This document shows positions 1 to 10,254 of a DNA stretch of 64,000 nucleotides, piece by piece. The notes beneath the pieces were generated by a model, which was not told the DNA's origin, made no database searches, and worked only from the letters and a program-made list of their open reading frames with translations. Source of the stretch: Hyaloscypha bicolor E (taxonomy: Eukaryota > Ascomycota > Leotiomycetes > Helotiales > Hyaloscyphaceae); the NCBI RefSeq assembly GCF_002865645.1, contig NW_020194615.1:496001-560000 (forward strand). Reading direction: 5' to 3'. The translations under genes were made by a program, and so were the position numbers. The number at the start of each line of letters is the position of its first letter. The first letter of the stretch is position 1.

Positions 1-1789
1 TTCTTCGTAAGCTCAACACAGTTTTCCCAACTAAAGCCAAGTATCGTCGCCCTTTTGCTCCAGATATCTTCCAGAATAGGCAAAACCCTTCCGCGATGTT
101 TGAGTGATGAATTCAGCAATGGCGGCGAGGAGAAAGCGCTCCGGAAGAACTGCTTGTCTTCTTGCCTTGCCACACAACCGACGAAGAACAACGGACATAC
201 CAAAGACGGTAACAGATTTGTTGAGGTTCGAGTTCGGAGCATTGTCATGGCTTCAGAGATCGTTTTGTCTAAAAGTATTAAGTGCTGAAAGCCTTGGACC
301 AGCAAATGGAGATAGATTGACGCCATGTAAAGGAACATGTGCGTGACGAGCGTTGGCGGGTCTAGCATAGTGTTGAATGATGGAGCGGAAATCGCGCTAG
401 AGATGTTGATATTCTCCAAGGCGCCTTGGGTCAGACCACATTGGATCTCCTGACTCATCTCATCGACTGTCTGCTCAAGTTGGGAGCAATCGAAAGCTGC
501 ATGTTGCGAGGCTTGAACTTTTTGCCCATATATCGCAGCAAGGCGGCCAAGCAGGAGGATCACACCGTCTTTACAGCCCATAATATCTTGAAGTTTGGTC
601 TGAGAATTGAGAGTGATGACGCGGGAATGATACGGGAGTAGATGCGGAGCCGTTCCCGCCATAATGGACGAAAGGATATCTAGCCAAATGATACAGCCGA
701 ACACAAATCGAAAAGTTGCGACTTCCTCCGTAGTCTCAGGCTCGTATTCGGTGATGGGGTGATCCTCGAATAAGATTCTTCTCGATTTCTCGACCAGACC
801 AATATCTTCCAGGCTTCCTTCATTGCCTCGTTTATACATACCCATTGCTGCACGAAGATGGGGCTGCCATGTGTCGCCATCGCCAGTAAATAGCTATACA
901 ATTTGATCAGCGGAGAGCTGTTTTTCCGAAGTAGCAGCGTACCTCATAGAATGTGAGTTGAACAACTGTAGTCACAATCCCCAGTTTCCTATATGGACAA
1001 GAATGTTTGGCAAACTGATTGAGCGATCTTATACAAATTTCGAAGTGGTTGCCTCGCTCGATCTTGGCAGCGACTCGACTGGATTGGCTTATAGTTGGCA
1101 GTGCGACAGTCCGGTAGTAAGCACCAAAAGTTAGGGCGGCGTGGTACAGTGGTTTTACACGAAGCAGGAGAGGTAGTAGCCAGCCTCGTCCACCTTCCAA
1201 GGCACTCGGTTTATACAAGGGGAATTGTAAGGGGAATAAGTCATCCAGGAAATGCATCAAGAGAGTGGTCTCATCCACTGGGATGGAGAACACAGATGCA
1301 GGTACTGCTTGATCATCGTCTTGAAGGGGAAAAGTTTCCTAATCAGCATCAGAACTAATTTAAGTTGCTTCCGGTAAATATGCTCACGTTTGATGCATCT
1401 TGCACCTCTTGAATTCCGCCCTCTTGAGAAGAGCCATGGTCCGATGGAGGTGGCGTATCAAGCTGGCGATTTGATATGGCACCCGAAGAAGAACTTCCCA
1501 AAGGCACATTCGAGGGATTGGGCGCTATTCTGATAATGTGGTCCCGCTGCCTCGAAGAAATTTGAGTCGTAACTTTGCGTCTCGAGGTGTGCTTCACGAT
1601 CTCCTTGATGCCACTTGCAACCGCCTTTTCCTCCTCACCATTGTCCATCCAGTCAGGTCTTGGGCCATAGCCATAGCAAGTAATGGATAAAGATGTACAT
1701 AGAGAGCACAGCGGCCGGCCCTCGTCACATTTCTTCTTGCGCAAGCGGCAGGTCCAGCAGCCTTGCTTACTTCGAAGAGGACCGCTCAT
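1..1789 (-). CDS. Zn2Cys6 fungal transcription factor (Fungal_trans_2 type), 3' end cut by window
   Basis: This is a DNA-binding regulator expected in the nucleus; its targets are unknown. Three exons fit in phase: 1789-1388, 1338-943 and 893-1 (open through the window start), with 49 bp introns at 1339-1387 (GTGAGC, TAG end) and 894-942 (GTACGC, TAG end). Residues 11-38 form the binuclear zinc cluster Cys-X2-Cys-X6-Cys-X6-Cys-X2-Cys-X6-Cys with the basic stretch RLRKKK. The later exons carry a Fungal_trans_2-type regulatory region, with the typical Trp-rich GDGDTWQPHLRAAM, GCIIWLDIL and late GxVLPILEDIW segments. At least 563 codons are present and only the last few dozen residues are missing. 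It is divergent from the gene at 2072, with 282 bp between the starts. The ATG at 1789 is the only start that precedes the zinc cluster closely. Family assignment is very secure; function is not inferable. Confidence 0.93.
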
Positions 1790-2071
1790 TGGGATGGCAA
1801 ATGAGCGGTCATAGGAGAATTTTCCAGCAATGGAACTGAGACAAAATTACAATATAATAGCAAATTGTGTGGTCTTTTATTGTATAGGCCAGGGTCAATG
1901 GTTCTAAAATTGAAGATTGTGAAAGTAACAAGAGGTGATTGAGGTCGGGTGAGTTCCGATATTGGCTGCTTGACTTCGCGTTGCTGACACACGCCGAAGC
2001 GAGCCCTGACGCGTTGATCACCACGAACCTCAAGCCGTCAACCAACCCTCGCAAACACCAGCAACATCAGA
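1790..2071. promoter_or_regulatory. Shared divergent promoter region
   Basis: These 282 bp separate two divergent start codons (1789 minus, 2072 plus), so the stretch must hold the upstream signals of both genes. No single motif stands out. Confidence 0.5.
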
Positions 2072-3520
2072 ATGGATTTCTACGAAGACTTACATCCTAC
2101 GATCCGTCACATATCCGTCCGGCATCCAGACGGGAGTTGCAGATGCAACGGAACCGCCCTCGAGTTCAACGCGCATTTGTTCAGTCAACATATCGAACAA
2201 TATCTCCCTCCCACCGGGCCAGTTCTCACGAAGAGAGGACAGATCGCGAAGAGGCAACCCCCGAAGCCGAAAGCACAGCCACATACATGGTGGAAAGCTC
2301 AATGCTCGTTCCGGAGCCTGAACCCGAAAGGGACAGTAGCAGAATTACAGGCGCGATTGAGAGGCCACGAGAAGGATCCCATTTCGAAGGGCAATCTGGA
2401 GCTTCTCGAAAGGGCGAAGAAGGAAATCAAGATCAAGCGGGATGAAGCAACCGAAATCAAGTGGCTTCATAATATGTCTGCGGAAGAGAAGATGCGAACC
2501 AATCCCGGAAGGTACCTGAAGGAAGCTTTTCCTTCTGGGGACACCGGAACAGGAGTCCTTGTGATCAAATGCTGGCATATGTCGACAATTGCACCACTGG
2601 CTGAGGATATTGGGCTTGAATGCGAAACTGTCGAAGCACCGATAAACAGAGATCACTTCATGCCAATATCCGAGGATTTATGGGTTGTCGTTGGACAAAA
2701 CAAAGCAATCGTCGCAGAGAAAGTACGCTCAATATCGAGAGAAGCACAGCGGATCAAGAAGGAGATCAGACATGAAGAAGAGGAACAAAGGAGGGATGAG
2801 GAAGCTATCGAGAAGAAGAAACAGCAGGACCTGAAAAAGGCCCTGGCTAAGTCGAAGGACTGGGATGCTACTGGAAGCTGGAAGATAAACTGTCCGTATA
2901 TCGAAGAAAATTGGTCCCGCGAGCATTGGGATGAAGAGGAATTGAGCCTTCAAATATACCAGGAGAGAACAGCTAAGGGGGCTCAGATGTTTGCCAAGTT
3001 CAACTTCGGAGTCACCACTGGAGTCTTCAGGTTTGAGCGTCAGCGAGATGATACCAAGGCGAAGATTGCCAAGCCAGACACACACGCGAACAAGAAGAAA
3101 AGGAAAAGATATGATTCCGAAGACGAGGATAACCACGAGGACAATAGCTCTGAGGAGGATGGTATTGATGGAGAGGATGACGAAGAGAGGGAGCGGAGCC
3201 CTACGCCCGAAGCCTTCTACTTCGGATCCATCACTCAACCTTCAGCAAAGCACCAAATCTGGAATTATCGATGGCGTGGAGAAGAGACAGGGGAAGGGGT
3301 TATTGAGCTTTACTCGGACAAAAGGCTGTTCAAGATGAAGTTTTTTGGACCAAAGGTTGAGAAGTTAGAGGGGACTTTCGGAGGCGATATGTTCGAGGAT
3401 TGCACGTTTACGGGCGTGAAGGTTGGCGTTGGAGGCAAGGTCGACATCGATATCTCGGAAGAGTGGTCAGAGCGAAATGAAGGAGCTTATGAAAGTGCAC
3501 GAGTTGGCCGATGGCATTAG
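2072..3520 (+). CDS. Uncharacterised nuclear-type fungal protein with WWKAQC/SAP-like segment
   Basis: This is a single-exon protein of 482 residues that I do not recognise by name. Residues 21-30 have a small Cys-containing segment (CRCNGTALEF). Residues 73-98 hold WWKAQCSFRSL followed by a helix resembling the second half of a SAP motif (GTVAELQARL). Residues about 215-262 are a highly charged, probably coiled-coil helix. Residues 341-346 are a basic KKKRKR stretch followed by an acidic, Ser-rich tail (348-378), which suggests a nuclear location. The C-terminal about 100 residues (WNYRWRGEETGEG onward) look folded. The WW[KR]AQC motif recurs in the protein encoded at 5938-6546, so both may belong to one fungal family. 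Codon periodicity and the clean ATG support a real gene; SAP-like function is an inference. Confidence 0.85.
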   Translation: MDFYEDLHPTIRHISVRHPDGSCRCNGTALEFNAHLFSQHIEQYLPPTGPVLTKRGQIAKRQPPKPKAQPHTWWKAQCSFRSLNPKGTVAELQARLRGHEKDPISKGNLELLERAKKEIKIKRDEATEIKWLHNMSAEEKMRTNPGRYLKEAFPSGDTGTGVLVIKCWHMSTIAPLAEDIGLECETVEAPINRDHFMPISEDLWVVVGQNKAIVAEKVRSISREAQRIKKEIRHEEEEQRRDEEAIEKKKQQDLKKALAKSKDWDATGSWKINCPYIEENWSREHWDEEELSLQIYQERTAKGAQMFAKFNFGVTTGVFRFERQRDDTKAKIAKPDTHANKKKRKRYDSEDEDNHEDNSSEEDGIDGEDDEERERSPTPEAFYFGSITQPSAKHQIWNYRWRGEETGEGVIELYSDKRLFKMKFFGPKVEKLEGTFGGDMFEDCTFTGVKVGVGGKVDIDISEEWSERNEGAYESARVGRWH

Positions 3521-3932
3521 AACGGCTTCATTCTTTTCCTTGTAAGATTTGGTATATCGACACATTTGGTGGGAACCACTTCTTTGCAGGTTCGCACCCA
3601 GGAGCTCAATCTAGCTCTAATACCGAGATTTTCTGCATACTTCACCACTGACAAGCGTCCCTACAATTGCATTCGCCAATTACTAACCTTTTTGGTCAGT
3701 CCGTCACGCCTTTGCTTCACAAGCGACTTAATGTTCAAGTTATCTTCTGAAGTCAAGTTGAAGCTATGCAGTGCCCCGAATATTGGCCCCCACGTTACAC
3801 AACCTCAACTTCCGCAAGCCAACTCAACCTTTCCCTCCTTCAACATCTCCAAACATCACCGACAGCAAGTCAACCGTACAACCTACATCTTCTTGCGCCA
3901 CAATATTAAAGCCTCTGCGAATTGGTTTCGAG
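3521..3932. other. Intergenic, no gene seen
   Basis: These 412 bp lie between the stop at 3520 and the chosen ATG at 3933. Open frames run through it only from non-ATG codons and have no recognisable protein. It is probably terminator plus the promoter of the 2EXR gene. Confidence 0.5.
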
Positions 3933-4615
3933 ATGGAACCCGCGACCCGCACTCGATTCGACGACCTCCCTCCCGAATTGCGACAAAAGATCTGGAGCTT
4001 GATTCTGCCCGGCCCACGACTCGTAACCGTCAACCACTTCTCGAAAGCTCCTCTTGCCCTCCATATCAATCGCGAATCTCGATTCATAGCCTTGAAGCAT
4101 TACGAGCTGCTGCACCCTCAGCATCTGGAGCACGCCAAACACACGAATGGGCACAGATGCGTGAAGGGATACATTGATTTCGAAGTGGACATTATTCACA
4201 TGGCCGTGTTGATGCCTGTGAAGATATTGACCAGAAGATCTGCCATCTGCAGGATAACTGTTGGCTTTGGCAACATATCTCGTCGACGAGAACATTTTTG
4301 ATGACGGATTCTGCCCTGACAAAATTCCTACGGATGAGGAGCTATAAGCTGATGATTCATTTCAATCCCAATATTCGAGGTGTTGAGTATCAAAATCTTC
4401 CTGGACGCCTTACGGAGACAGGGTTCCAGCGAAAAGTTGATGCTGCGGTCAGAACTATATCCACTCGGATCGATGCAATAAAGGCAAGCAAGGCACTTGA
4501 GGGAGTCAATTGGGAGCCACCTACTTATTCTTTTGTCCGATGCGGGCTGGATGCTGCGGGCTTAAAGTGTGAGAAGCCAGGAAGCTGTGATGGACGCCTT
4601 GATGCCGGGGATTAG
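3933..4615 (+). CDS. 2EXR-domain protein
   Basis: The predicted protein of about 211 residues begins MEPATRTRFDDLPPELR. It then shows the 2EXR signature: F-x2-LPPELRQKIW, LPGPRLV, Pro-Leu-x-LHINRESR and a YIDFEVDII strand. This family is abundant in Leotiomycetes and related fungi and has no known biochemical role. The reading frame changes after DIIHMA. A 47 bp intron 4206-4252 (GTGTTG donor, TTGAC branch-like site, CTGCAG acceptor) joins the frames in phase, so I model exons 3933-4205 and 4253-4615. The donor is weak, so a frameshifted gene is an alternative. The first in-frame ATG before the domain is at 3933; upstream starts would be non-ATG. Confidence 0.75.
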
Positions 4616-4699
4616 GGGGAGCTTCGATAGCAACCGAGGTACTCTAAGCGTTCCAACAGAGTTGGCTTCCGGGGAGCACGCCCTGCTCCACTCTCAAGA

Positions 4700-5408
4700 T
4701 TACTTCGGAGCATTAAACGCCACATGGATTGGATAATAAGATTCCTAGTGATTTCGGAGCTCGTTATTATAGCCTCGTTACCATTTCAATGCGTACCGGT
4801 TGAAGACTCTTGGAGCCTTCAACTTGGGACGATCTGCGCACAATGCATGTCATTCTCTGTCGGTGTCTACGTCTCCGCCAGCCGCAACATTCTGGCCGAT
4901 ATTTTTCTGATAGCCGTTGCTATCCCTGGTGTTCGTAAGTATATAGACTCGTCTTTTTAACTTTGGGGGCCACAAACATACTGATCAATACATCACTATC
5001 ACACTGCCTTTGAATATGCCTCAGGAGCCAGAAGATCACCCTGCCAGGTGTCGTGAGTATGGGCATCCTCGTTATAATTACATATATCGTAAGAACTATC
5101 TCGGTAATAGAGCTTCCGCTCGATGACCCCTTGTGTGAGTCCATCCTTTCAACGCGGTCAGAATGTCTCCGAGGAGTTATCTACTAACCAATCATAAAGC
5201 GTTCGCGACCGATGCCACCATATGATTGACCGTTGAGATGCAGACAGGGCTCTGTTGCATCTCTGCTCCCTATATTCGACCTCTCCTTCGCCAAATATTT
5301 CCAGGATTTCTGTCTTCAACTTCAGAGCAAAAATGGGAACTCGAGTGGGCGGAGCAGGATAATTGGCAGTGTTTATCGAAACAATTCTTCTCTTCCAAAT
5401 CGTGGTAG
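4700..5408 (+). pseudogene. Truncated, interrupted fungal rhodopsin-domain integral membrane protein
   Basis: This is the C-terminal half of a seven-helix fungal membrane protein of the rhodopsin-domain type (the family of CFEM/PTH11-like receptors). Visible pieces in order are FQCVPVEDSW, a helix ending ILADIFLIAVAIPGV, SQKITLPGVVSMGILVIITYIVR, a conserved Asp-rich linker, and TVEMQTGLCCISAPYIRPLL with FPGFLSST. The frames join through an 86 bp intron (4939-5024, GTATAT..CAG) and a 65 bp intron (5135-5199, GTGAGT, perfect TACTAAC branch, AAG). In the last exon, codon 5223-5225 is TGA where the family has Trp, a one-base TGG-to-TGA change. Helices 1-3 are absent because only 108 bp separate the piece from the previous gene. 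It is most likely a dead gene; a sequencing error would cure only the stop, not the missing 5' half. Confidence 0.7.
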
Positions 5409-5937
5409 GTGTGTGGGAGAAAGGGTGCAGCCCTGAGACGAGTTGGAGTTGAAGAAAACCTCGCACTCGACAAAAGACTTGTGCTCTGAGAGCCGTAGCC
5501 ACAGCCAAAATGACGATTTCGACCCACGAATACCAAGACCGCGAAACAGGAATTTGGAGGTTATGAAAACATTCAGATTTTCGGTTGCAAATGCGAGTTC
5601 AAAGGGAAATGGGGCGGAGAGGTCGAATGGGAACATTGCGCCAAGCTCGAGAACGTCGAATGTTGAGCGAGTTCCTTGCGCCAGGAAAACAGCACTGGCT
5701 TGGACAGAGAAGCAGGAGACATGGAGTTGGTGTTCAATGCGATTTTACACAGATTTAGAGAGAAGTATCATATTATTCCTCGTTAAAAGATTTCGAGCGC
5801 CCCTGAACTCCAGAATTGAGACCGTGGCCCAACTCCCAAAACCCCCCATCACCTAACAAGTATTACGACCCGACCGAATTATCACCAACCATCTGTCCTT
5901 TTCCATATCGAAAATCCGAGATATTTCCATGAAGCCC
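5409..5937. other. Intergenic with a possible decayed coding stretch
   Basis: No intact gene is present. On the plus strand around 5545-5663, a frame reads Gly-Tyr-Glu-Asn..., then CKCEFKGKWGGEVEWEHC, stops at TGA 5664-5666 and continues openly to about 5760. It may be an exon or a relic, but no family is recognised. Confidence 0.3.
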
Positions 5938-6546
5938 CTATAAAGGCTTTGTGCCAAATCTCTTCATTATTTCTTGGAATCCCGGCTTGGATTTCTTATG
6001 CTGCTTCCGTGAAGGAATGCGACCACCACCTCGCCGTCCACCACGCGGACGTCTTCCAGTGGGCGCTTCTGCTCCTTCTAGTCTCCCTTCGCCACCGCTC
6101 GCTTTGTTACCCTCGAAGCGGACTGCCTTGCTCTTGCGCTGTGCTGCACGAGCAATAGAGTAATCCTTCATCAAGTCCTTCTCCAGTGAGATCAACTCAT
6201 CAAGCATTCGAATCTCCATGGATGCCGTCACTCTATTCTGCAAATTTTCGGTCTCACCTGCGGTATCAAGACCCCGGAAAGCGCACTGCGCTCTCCACCA
6301 CGAAATGGGCATTTCGGCCACACCGCGTGCTGGCTGAACGCTGGGAGTATCGTCTGTGAAGTTGATTTCGTCATCAGCTGGAATAGTGATATCGTCATAG
6401 ATGGGCGCTGTCTCTGAGAGATAGATACCAAGTTGGCCGAAGCAGCGATGTCCTTCGAATAAAAGCCCATATCGTGTGCAGACGTAGGAGCCGCTTTTGT
6501 GCTCGATAGGCACGTCAGTGAACGGGATAGGAGCGAGAGATTCCAT
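5938..6546 (-). CDS. Uncharacterised fungal protein with WWRAQC motif and basic C-terminus
   Basis: This single-exon protein has 202 residues and a clear ATG at 6546. The N-terminal part (MESLAPIPFTDVP...) includes a CTRYG and an RCFGQLGIYL segment. Residues 83-105 carry WWRAQCAFRGL and a short SAP-like helix, the same motif as in the protein encoded at 2072-3520. The C-terminal about 55 residues are Arg/Gly/Lys rich (GRRPRGGRRGGGR, then KQHKKSKPG), suggesting nucleic-acid binding or nuclear/nucleolar targeting. The two motif-sharing genes lie about 2.4 kb apart in opposite orientation, so they may be diverged products of one family. No enzymatic motif is present. Confidence 0.8.
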   Translation of the reverse strand: MESLAPIPFTDVPIEHKSGSYVCTRYGLLFEGHRCFGQLGIYLSETAPIYDDITIPADDEINFTDDTPSVQPARGVAEMPISWWRAQCAFRGLDTAGETENLQNRVTASMEIRMLDELISLEKDLMKDYSIARAAQRKSKAVRFEGNKASGGEGRLEGAEAPTGRRPRGGRRGGGRIPSRKQHKKSKPGFQEIMKRFGTKPL

Positions 6547-6885
6547 TTTGAATACTAGACAGAAATTGTGTTGGTTCCTTCAGGGTGGTTCACTCGCGTT
6601 GAAGTGAAGATATAGGTTTGAGAGACAAAGAATGTAAAATCGCCGTTCGCGTCGAAAACCCCACCTGTAACTCGCGCTCCTTTCAATCTCCTTTCACCTT
6701 TGAAGTGGCAAACAAAACAGGGGAGGGCTAAGGGCAAGATATAATGTCTATTAGGATGCAATAAACACAACTCGAATTAATTATGTATGCAAACAATGAC
6801 TCCGCTTGAAATTTACTCCTGGGAAAAAATGCTTCCAGTTTCACCCCTCGCCACTTCATCACACTCGTGACTCAGATCTCTGGCC
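6547..6885. other. Intergenic, no gene seen
   Basis: These 339 bp lie between the start of the minus-strand gene at 6546 and the P450 stop at 6886. It contains the promoter of the former and the 3' end of the latter; no ORF is convincing. Confidence 0.5.
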
Positions 6886-8744
6886 TCATTTCCTTGTATA
6901 CCACTGACTCATGCGGTACTTTGTCTCTCCATCATAGATTGCTAACCTCTGCAAAGCTTCCTCTCCTTCGCGATCAACCGTGGCTCGGATCTCAGGAGTT
7001 CTGGGAGTAATGCGACATTGGAATGGATTTGGTCTCATGTTCAAGCCATTTCTGCATCCAAGTCAGCTGTGCATGGATCATAAGAGATAAAAACCTACGT
7101 ATAATTGAAGATATCAACAGGAATCTCCTTACCATCCAGTTCTAGTGCCTTCTGGATGTTGAAGGCCCATAGAAGCCGTGCGATTGTGATGAAGGTGCCT
7201 TGCTCAGCGAGGCCTTGACCGCTGCACACTCTTCGACCCCACCCGAAAGTCATGTATCCTCTTTCGTTTGGGAAAGGTCGGCTCTCGGGATCATCTTTGA
7301 GATACCGATTTGGGTTGAAACGATCCGGATCGGGAAACTCCTTTTCATTGTGATGAATTGCCCAGACATTTCCTTGCACCCATGTTCCTTTTGGAATTAA
7401 ATAACCCTGAAATCGATTAGGAAAAAAAGGAACCCGATTCTTGAAGGCTTACCTTGTACATATCATCTTGGATTGGCGCGTGTGGCTGACCACCAATAAT
7501 TGCGACGGATCGCCATCGGAACACTTCTTTCACAAACGCCTTGATGTATGGCAAATTTGGCTCATCATCCATAGTTGGACTTCTACTGGGTCCTACAACA
7601 CGATCTAGCTCCTCCCATGCCTTTGGGAGAACTTCCGGAAACGCGCAGCATGCAAGAATAAAGGTCACCAAAGTCGAGCTAGAGGTGTCACTGCCAGCAC
7701 CGAAGAGGTTTGCTGTCAAAGCTGCGATCTCTTCTGGCTTCAAATCATAATTGGGGGCTTCCTGGAAGATTTTCTTCACATAACATTGCTCTTGTGCCGG
7801 ACTATCTCGAGCTTCTTCAGCTAGTGAGTAGTAGAAGCTTCCGCCGCGTGAGTTCGGCTTCCCGAGCCCATGCTTCCACGGAGCAATCGAAGTGGGAAAT
7901 CTTGCCAGAACTACAAATCAGGATCAGCCTACGTTCGATCATTCTTCGTTTGCAGAGCCTCACATGGGAATGTTTCCATAAGCATTGGGAAGGTCTTTCC
8001 AGGCACATTTAGCTCGGCAGCTCTTTTCATCACCGCCAAAACTTCGCTGATGATTGGGTCATGAATATCCGATATCCGCCTTCCAAACCCAATGATAGAT
8101 ACAACACTTGCAGCATATCTTTCCAAATGCTTCTCGTACAGTTCTGGCGTGCGGAGAATATTGTACGCAACAAGCATACTTTCGTCATTCTGGAACGGGC
8201 GATAGTTGCGGACCTGCTGGAGTCCAACACCCATATGGGTCAGTTTTCGATGTATGCGCCATCGAGGGCCGTAATACATGGAAACTAGATTCATTTGACC
8301 TGTTCCAAGTTCGCCAAAGACAACCATACGGGGCCTTGAACAGTAGATTCCTGCTCTCTTGTCCATGATCTCTGAGGCAGCCCACGCATCACAAATCCAA
8401 ACTGTTGGATTTCGACCAATCCAAAAGGTGATAACAGGAGCATGGTATTTCTTTGAAAGCTCCTCGAAGTAGACCCAAGGTTTGTTGTCTGGTAGAGAAT
8501 AAGTGTTGCCAACGATTGGTAGTGGCCAAGGGCCAGGTGGCTGCCCCGTAAGCTTGCTTCAATCCTTGTCTTGAGGAACGCTCACCATCTTGAAGTGAAG
8601 GTATACCATGTGAGCATAGTCAGTCAAAATTATGAGGGCAATGATACTCAAAAAAGTCAAGAGAACGGTGATCAGCCCTCTCTCCGAGAATGTAGCCTGG
8701 AGCTGCATCCATGTTGCAGTTGACGAGAGTGTGGTGGTAATCAT
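6886..8744 (-). CDS. Cytochrome P450 monooxygenase (microsomal, class II fungal)
   Basis: This is a haem-thiolate monooxygenase expected in the ER membrane, working with an NADPH-P450 reductase; the substrate is unknown. Five exons fit in phase: 8744-8586, 8540-7964, 7910-7453, 7406-7099 and 7051-6886, with introns of 45-53 bp. The product is 555 residues, normal for the family. In order it shows an N-terminal membrane helix (about residues 20-45), the proline hinge PPGPWPLPIVGN, an I-helix AGSDTSS (about 317-323), the K-helix EVFR (about 374-377) and the haem loop FGWGRRVCSG with Cys about 459. The N-half (SRPRM, YGPRWRIHRKL, RYAAS) resembles the O-methylsterigmatocystin oxidoreductase-like fungal P450s. 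No backbone synthase is nearby, so cluster membership is not supported. All key residues are intact. Confidence 0.93.
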
Positions 8745-9840
8745 GCTGAGTGAGTTGCAATTCGTCAATCTCCAGTAGATGATGGCAGCTGATCCGATAC
8801 CTTATCCAAACCACTAGTATAACCCTTTCCCTTTGAGTTGAGCTTAAATATGAGGTCGTTGGATCACCGCCTTCGGCTCACAATGCCGATATCTCCGCGT
8901 GTGTTGCAGCAATTACTCAGCATCCAAACCTCTGAGTGCAATGTGGATCTTTTGATATTACAAAATCAAAAGATGGGGGACACTGTGGGGGTCTTTTATG
9001 TGTTTCCCAAGCCGCGTTGCTTTTAGGCTATGCTTGCACGCGCCTCCGGTTATTCGTGATACACAAAATCGGGCCGAAAATCAACGTTTTCTATTAACTT
9101 CCATAATAATGACAATTAAATTTTTACAATTTTATAAAGGGTACTTCTATAGACTGCGCATTAATTAATATTGTTTTTTAAAGGAACTTAAGTGTGCTGG
9201 CTGTTAAAGAAATTAATCGAGGGTTTGAGTTTCAGGCTGGATTAGCTAACAAATTGGCGGGTGTAGGCGTGTGGCTTGTCAATTCCACACAACAAGGCCA
9301 AGGGGTCACTACCCCGCCTGTTATTTCAGCGCTAACCCCGCGTCTCCTCCAATCCTACCCGAAACCCCATACAAGGGCCTGGCGAATTTGGCAGACTGAT
9401 TCTGGAATAGGCAAAGAGGCCGGATTTAATGACTGGCTGGGATGGCGGAACTGGGATGGTTACCTGTTCCTTGGGACTTGGTCAAAATGGGGAGAAGTCA
9501 GCATGTATCAAGTACCTAAGTGCCTCTAACAGGAAGTATGTTTACGCCACTCAGTACTATCAACTTTTTTTTTTTTTTTAAACTTCCAGCAAAATTAGGT
9601 CGTCACAAATCACTATTCCCGAGGCTTCTCTTTCAGTAAATTGAAATTGTCTTTGGATCTGTTGTCTTCCGGCAACAACTAACATGCAATATGGCTTCCA
9701 CAATACAGCCATCGGAGCCTGTAAGCAGTGTCAGGCATCTTGAAGGTGTTCGGCTATCCTGCAAGCAGTGTTTTGGGATATAGAGTTATTGCGTGCTGAG
9801 CTATTTATTTCGGTAGATCTGGTCGCTGATTCCCAAATAG
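8745..9840. other. Gene-poor spacer upstream of the P450
   Basis: No gene is supported. The first about 300 bp is the P450 promoter region. An AT-rich patch lies at about 9080-9190, and a run of T at 9567-9580. A 111-codon open frame at 9194-9529 starts from GTG and matches nothing I know. Confidence 0.45.
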
Positions 9841-10254
9841 AGCACAGTTCAACAACTCATTACCCCCTTGTTGACACTCGGGTCGTTTGTCTCCTCACTG
9901 GTGGCTGGTTTCATCAGCGCTTACCATGACCAGAGGCAGGCACTGGGATCTACATGCGCCTTGGACGCCGTAGTTGTGACCATACAGATGGTAATCTCAG
10001 ACAAAGGGGTTCTGTACTTCTGTTGACTTCTCTTCGGCCTTGGGAACGGATTCTTCGACACTTTTCGAATGTCTGAACAGCAGAATAATCGAGGTGTGGG
10101 GGCAGCTCTCTTTGTATATTGGGTTAACATTGGTTCGATAATCGGTTGTATTGTGGACATTTTCACAAGAATTCGATTGGACAAGTCTTCGTACAAAATA
10201 CCTCTCGGGTGTTTATTCATTGTTCCTACTATTTTGGTGAGATCTCTATTCGTT
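9841..10254 (+). pseudogene. Fragment of an MFS sugar (alpha-glucoside-type) transporter with a nonsense codon
   Basis: One plus-strand frame reads through recognisable segments of a sugar-porter MFS protein: QQLITPLLTLGSFVSSLVAG (helix 2 with Gly), then an interhelix Asp/Arg loop, LLFGLGNGFFDTF (helix 4 region), MSEQQNNRGVGA matching the conserved Glu...Arg-Gly stretch after helix 4, and YWVNIGSIIGCIVD then SSYKIPL. Codon 10024-10026 is TGA just before LLFGLGNGF where these transporters have Arg, consistent with CGA to TGA. Both ends are missing: upstream is a TAG and downstream the sequence turns AT-rich. About 135 residues of a normally about 500-residue protein remain, so this is a relic rather than a gene. 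Confidence 0.7.

Noticed and set aside
9194..9529. 111-codon open frame on the plus strand
   Set aside because: Starts at GTG and shows no domain; not counted as a gene.
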